From Trissonchulus latispiculum (lineage: Eukaryota; Nematoda; Enoplea; Enoplida; Ironidae), in NCBI GenBank assembly GCA_030248195.1, contig JASAND010015602.1, forward strand, positions 1 through 64,000: DNA of 64,000 bases, written 5' to 3'. Under the pieces are notes generated by a model. The model saw only the letters and a list, made by a program, of their open reading frames with translations, was not told the DNA's origin and made no database searches. Below are positions 58,940-64,000 of this stretch, piece by piece. Each line of letters starts with the position of its first letter. Position 1 is the stretch's first letter. Made by a program: the position numbers and the translations under genes.

Positions 58940-59601
58940 TAAACCAAACCTAAAGCACCTAAAGAGGCTAGCGCTATGAGCTTTGTATTTCAAGTATGAT
59001 TTATTGATAGCAATATATATTGTAAACTAAATTTTCAACACTGTAATAAAATAAAACAACACTTCAAAGCCTTCAAAACCTTAGTAATTAATTCATGGGA
59101 ATTGACAGAAAATTAGAATGCCCCTACGCAGCAAAATGAAAGTTTAAAGGAACTCTGGTTTGCTGAAAGCGGCTTCACAAATCGGAAAACACAATTATTA
59201 TGAATTCTTGCAAAACAAGGACAGCTTTTGCATCAAGGATTCCCGCTAACAAAGCTCTCAGGATGTAATTTAACCGTCTCATACTGTGCTCGAAACAAGT
59301 AAGGACAGTGCTCCGCAGAAGATTGCCATTCTGCACAGAGTTTTAAAAGAAAGGCACCGGAAAGGCGGCCATTTCTGGGTCTGCTGCCAGCAAACCGGTT
59401 GACTCACTAAAAATTAAACAGCACTAACACTGCACAGCCTATTTAGCAGAGGCGTTAGGCACATATCATAGGTGCCGCTGTGGTCATATTTTATATTATA
59501 GGAGCTGCTGAACTCAATGATAACGACCAATGCGCAAGTGTTAGTTTTCGGTTGGCAATATATTCCGTAGAATTGGGTAAGAAACCCTGAGGTTGTGTTG
59601 T
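58940..59601. other. no gene recognised
   Basis: Chance ORFs only, between two copies of the same MITE. Confidence 0.3.
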
Positions 59602-59608
59602 GTAGCAT

Positions 59609-59937
59609 CAAGAGTACATAATATAAGAGTGTGCCACTAGGCACACTCTATGTTATCAGAGCAAAAACTATGCTCTACTCGCTAACGGCCCACCCCCCCC
59701 CCCCCCGCAAATTAGACCCTTCACTTCAAAGAATTTTGAGCGCTATGTCTATATTCTAAAGCTGGAAGCAGGCACAAAATTCGCGTACGCACTGCTTGTG
59801 TTTTCGAGCTTAAGCACATAAACATAGAGCGAGTGAGCGTACCCCCGTTTCGACTAGGTACTGATTTGCCGTTAGCGTGCAGAGCATAGTTTTTGCTCTG
59901 ATAACATAGAGTGTGCCTAGTGGCATATGTACTCTTG
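59609..59937. mobile_element. MITE with 7-bp TSD, uninterrupted copy
   Basis: 329 bp. The ends are CAAGAGTACATA and TATGTACTCTTG, flanked by GTAGCAT on both sides (59602-59608 and 59938-59944). CTCTACTC at about 59676 is the unoccupied equivalent of the hAT insertion site in the other copy. Confidence 0.9.
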
Positions 59938-59944
59938 GTAGCAT

Positions 59945-60890
59945 TAGACTTTTTATTTTAATTTAATACTTATTAATATATTTAATAATTAATTTTTCTC
60001 TTATCGAGATCTGTTTGGGCAAAAGTTTCGGCTAACTGCAAGGCTTCCAGATTTGCGGTGGTCTTTGCCACCGGAGATCACCTTGCCACATTTCAGATTC
60101 ACCTATATCATAAGTGTTTCCATTCTACAACGGCTTGGAGAAATTCAACAGAGCTTGGGAAACGAAACAATGCCTACTGTAGCTTCGAATGCACGTTCTC
60201 AACAAAATGATCCCAGAAAAGATCTGGCTTAGTTCAAAGCTGCTTCATAGCTTAAAAATCTAAATTATTCACAATTTATTGCAATATGAGGATAGCTTCT
60301 GAATTGAACAAATTTCCTTTGTAATAAAATTCCAAGGGACCTAATTTGAACCGTATCTCACAAATTTGTTTACTTGAAAATTCCGTCGGAATTCCAACAG
60401 ACGTAGCTCAAGCTTATAGCTCAACATGAATTTTTCCTAAATCCTCCTTCAAAGATAAGATTGTTAAATTGAAGCATTTTCCTATTTGTTTGATGGGAAC
60501 ATGATAAAAATCATAGTTAATAAGACAATTGACTTCTTCGTTTAAGAATTCTGCTGGTTTTTAGTTTTGACTCAAGTGTGCTAAGGGCACTAAGACCTAG
60601 AGCAGAAATTTGCCCCTCAGAAAGTACAACACTGAACGCAAAACCAAATAGTTTCCATCTGTCGAAGTAACGCTGCCGAACTACTGCTTAGGATTCTCAG
60701 TTTTAAAGGTTGTCTTTGAATATTAATCATAATTTGCTGCCATGTATCCATTGCTTGTACCGATCGTTTGTACTGCTCCTCAGTATCACCTCATTAAATG
60801 AATGAGGGAGGCAAAACGGCGGTGCATGAGAATATTCTGAATGGATCTTCTTGTCTGGAAGAGTCTACAGAACGTTGACTTTAGCTGGGG
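59945..60890. other. no gene recognised
   Basis: AT-rich sequence without convincing ORFs, repeats or RNA genes. Confidence 0.3.
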
Positions 60891-61342
60891 AAGGCGTGTA
60901 GCGCTTCTAGCAAGCCTGTTTGGACAATTGGACCCCAATATTGACACGGACTTGTACAGTGCCGTGGTCGCCTCGGACAGTAATCGGATGGGCCCTGGAC
61001 CTTCCAGCGTGGCATCACGTCTGGGAGGCCAACCTGAAGCGCCTACCCCATCCCCTGTGGGTTCATCAAATGCCGGCCAGATGGACCCCCAGTCTTTGCC
61101 TGAGGTCCCCGTCGAGCCAGCTCACGAGACCGTCTCTGCTGGTGAGGACGCGGTGGCTGCAGCGCAGGGCTGCCCGGCCCCAACGACTGGCCACCGAACA
61201 GACCACGGACGCCAGGTCCCTAGCCCAACTGGCAAGCCCGAACGGGAGGCGTCAGGCACCCTCGTACCCACGAAACCAGGACCTAGAAGAGAGAAGGGAA
61301 GAGGGAGGTTCAGCTTTTCACTCACCATTGAAAGTAAAGAAT

Positions 61343-61418
61343 TGGTCCCGCCGGGGATCGAACCACGGCCCTTCTGACTCTAGAGTCAGACATGCTAAAC
61401 CACTACACCACGGGACCA
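61343..61418 (-). tRNA. tRNA-like module in long LTR (pseudo-tRNA)
   Basis: A 76-nt variant of the module. Two extra bases give a fully palindromic anticodon arm TCTGACTCTAGAGTCAGA with an enlarged loop, which is not a normal tRNA shape. Confidence 0.45.
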
Positions 61419-61838
61419 TCAGCTGAACTCCCATTGCAGGCTTATCAATCTTTCCTATGCCTGCTTCCCTTACATCTCCCCCGGGTTTCTTTAAGACGCG
61501 TCCCGCGGCTTACTCAACTCGGAATCGAACCGAGAGCGCATCCAGCGCAGGGCATTCTGAGCCCAAGGGATCCGTGCTCCCCCGACACACGTTCCAGACC
61601 CCTTTAGATCCAACCAACCAGAAGCAGCTACTGGGGGACCGGAGACAGGAGTCCAATCCGGGTCCTGAGGCAGCCTCGCCACATGTAGCGCTTCTACCAG
61701 GGCTGGTGGACCAGGAAGAAACCAAGGACAAGTCCGAACGGGAGGCGTCAGGCACCCTCGTACCCACGAAACCAGGACCTAGAGGAGAGAAGGGAAGAGG
61801 GAGGTTCAGCTTTTCACTCACCATTGAAAGTAAAGAAT

Positions 61839-61912
61839 TGGTCCCGCCGGGGATCGAACCACGGCCCTTCTGCTCTAGAGTCAGACATTCTAACCACTAC
61901 ACCACGGGACCA
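61839..61912 (-). tRNA. tRNA-like module in middle LTR (pseudo-tRNA)
   Basis: Identical in type to the module at 56171-56244. Confidence 0.5.
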
Positions 61913-62332
61913 TCAGCTGAACTCCCACTGCAGGCTTATCAATCTTTCCTATGCCTGCTTCCCTTACATCTCCCCCGGGTTTCTTTAAGACGCGTCCCGC
62001 GGCTTACTCAACTCGGAATCGAACCGAGAGCGCATCCAGCGCAGGGCATTCTGAGCCCAAGGGATCCGTGCTCCCCCGACACACGTTCCAGACCCCTTTA
62101 GATCCAACCAACCAGAAGCAGCTACTGGGGGACCGGAGACAGGAGTCCAATCCGGGTCCTGAGGCAGCCTCGCCACATGTAGCGCTTCTAGCAAGCCTGG
62201 TGGATCAGGAAGAAACCGAGGACAAGCCCGAACGGGAGGCGTCAGGCACCCTCGTACCCACGAAACCAGGACCTAGAAGAGAGAAGGGAAGAGGGAGGTT
62301 CAGCTTTTCACTCACCATTGAAAGTAAAGAAT

Positions 62333-62408
62333 TGGTCCCGCCGGGGATCGAACCACGGCCCTTCTGACTCTAGAGTCAGACATGCTAAACCACTACACCA
62401 CGGGACCA
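62333..62408 (-). tRNA. tRNA-like module in right LTR (pseudo-tRNA)
   Basis: The same 76-nt variant as at 61343-61418, supporting a common origin of the two outer LTRs of this array. Confidence 0.45.
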
Positions 62409-62468
62409 TCAGCTGAACTCCCATTGCAGGCTTATCAATCTTTCCTATGCCTGCTTCCCTTACAGGCG

Positions 62469-64000
62469 CAAGATCATAGGAAGGTTTTCCACAAAGTCCT
62501 ACTTGATTTCTCAAATTATGAGTGGTCAGAAAAGTATTGTATCTCTTTTGTGCTAAGTGTTAATGTATTTACGATAAACTTCATGTAGGACAAGGCAGTG
62601 TAACATGCAGTCTTCATGCCATCCGATTTTTGAGGCTACTCCAGCCAGTAGACTTGAATATCAAATTAACGAGTCAGAAGCAATTATATTAGGTGACGGA
62701 AGGGACCATCTACCAACTAATCAAAAACACGAATCTTTAAGCTTATATTTTGACCCTTTTTTATTGTTTGGCCTCCTCTTTCACGAATCTGTGACTTAAT
62801 CCAATCATATGGGCCATTTCATAAGAAGCGCTTAAACGGCTTAGCGGTTTCTTCCCTGAGCGCTCGCTTTCCCTTCCCGACTCTTTTCTGCAGCCTTGTT
62901 TTTCACCCAAGGCTTACGAGCAAGCCAACTAGTTTTTCAGCCATCTTCGTCACTGTTGTCAAGCGGGGGCAACAGTAGTCGGAAAACACGACTACCGTTG
63001 CCTTGGGGGTGACTGCAATAACCGCACGGCAGTTTTGTTTGGGGGCCAAGTTTTCTATCCTTGGTCTTCGCTTCTCCGCTTCTTGACTTTTTCCATAGTC
63101 CGCGGAGAGCAGCATCTTTCGGTTCACAAGATGAACCACAATGATGTTGAACCACTTACAAAAAATATGAAAAAGGAAAAGTTAGGTTAAAAAGCTTGTG
63201 TCCAAAAAATGTTCTGCTGTATGGAAGATACAGTGGAAGATACCTCACTTTGTACTTTGTGCAGCGAGCTACTTTGATCCAATTATATTTAACGACAGAT
63301 ATATGGTGAATTTTCAAGGAATTTTGGAAAATCAGCCGGTTTCGGACCACAAAAAACAGGACCTACGGTACTCTCTCTTATTCTGAACGATTGACAGATG
63401 CAGAAATGGCGTATAGACAAATACACTCTATGCATATTAAGCATTCATTTGGTGCTACTTCCGTCTCTAGGCTCCTTGTAAAGATTTCAAAAAGTTGGAC
63501 ACAAGAACTGCATTTTTCCTCAAAACTCTAATTTTTGCAATTTTCACATTCTGTCAAATACTGTTCACTAACAATGAAGTCAAAGCTACCAAGTTTGAGC
63601 TAGCTGTTTCCGCATTTCTGTCAAAATACTTTGCGGAAACAAATGCTACAATGTTGAGATGCTCTTATGTCGGCGCCATTGATCTTCTAAAGTCAATATT
63701 TGAATTTTTCTAGATATAGTCAAATTGGGTATCAATGGATAGTTATTGGGACGAGGAACAACTTTTCTAATAGAATAATGGGTCTAAAACGCTGTCTGTG
63801 CAAGCTAGTGAGACTTAACTTCGCACTCACATTGCACAATGTGCCAAATTGAGGACGGGTCATAATTAAAGTATGCACTGTGAGCGATTGGTTGTCTAAC
63901 CTTCAGCTACTCTTGCAGTGAAAAATTATCCTCGTAAATACTTAACTTGGGGTATTGGTCAACCCAGGCTGCCTTAACTTTGTCAATAACCTTCTATTTA
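62469..64000. other. no gene recognised; one hairpin
   Basis: 62966-63003 forms a hairpin: GGCAACAGTAGTCG pairs with CGACTACCGTTGCC. ORFs are short and lack protein-like composition. No RNA gene or element boundary is supported. Confidence 0.35.

Larger units (their letters stand above)
60897..62464 (-). mobile_element. TRIM, tandem copy with three LTRs
   Basis: LTR 60897-61474 (long form, 578 bp), internal 61475-61683 (209 bp), LTR 61684-61968 (285 bp), internal 61969-62177 (209 bp), LTR 62178-62464 (287 bp). GGCG flanks both outer ends (60893-60896 and 62465-62468), so the whole array inserted as one unit or grew in place by recombination. It belongs to the same family and orientation as 55522-56300. 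The long LTR has about 300 bp of extra GC-rich sequence (about 60919-61230) replacing about 30 bp present in the short form. Confidence 0.85.

Noticed and set aside
61457..62101. 214-residue repeat-containing ORF
   Set aside because: Same TRIM sequence read across core-LTR-core; the protein repeat is the element repeat.

Overview
This is a window of eukaryotic, almost certainly invertebrate animal, nuclear DNA. It is AT-rich and gene-poor, with split genes, GT/AG introns, microsatellites and a very high load of transposon relics. Two intronless-coding serpentine receptors resembling nematode srsx-type GPCRs, a Hedgehog-type Hint (hog) domain gene, and strong 3' splice sites directly upstream of several start codons (as expected for 5'-UTR introns or spliced-leader trans-splicing) make a nematode-like animal the best guess. 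The species cannot be named from the sequence alone.

Layout. 0.3-0.9 kb: two-exon gene for a small secreted peptide (minus). 3.1-4.9 kb: strongly A+C-biased tract. 4.9-11.2 kb: decayed retroviral-type element with a baculovirus-F/errantivirus-like envelope gene in four shifted frames, four further plus-strand ORFs (one with a MYT1-like CCHHC finger) and a possible 3' LTR. 11.9-16.4 kb: SINE, TIR and foldback elements, including a 1.15 kb foldback with a perfect 8-bp target duplication. 16.7-23.1 kb: minus-strand gene encoding signal peptide, P-type trefoil and hog domain; its introns hold a SINE and a LINE carrying a nested MITE. 23.7-36 kb: TTAA-flanked elements, TA microsatellite, MITEs and a large foldback. 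36.4-40.4 kb: hAT-like element, an unrecognised three-exon gene and a relative of the first secreted peptide. 42-43.5 kb: palindrome nested in a palindrome. 45.4-51.6 kb: two tandem GPCR genes. 53-64 kb: SINE, hAT-like repeats, a MITE with a second MITE inside it, and two insertions of a miniature LTR retrotransposon.

The most novel-looking system is that miniature LTR element (TRIM). Each 285-287 bp short LTR contains a tRNA-like Pol III-type module with CUA in the anticodon position. One insertion is LTR-internal-LTR; the other is a three-LTR tandem. Each has its own perfect 4-bp target duplication. The trefoil-hog fusion is the second most interesting object, and the retroviral envelope locus with its accessory ORFs is third. 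Apart from the GPCR pair the host genes do not form an obvious functional group; most of the window is mobile DNA.
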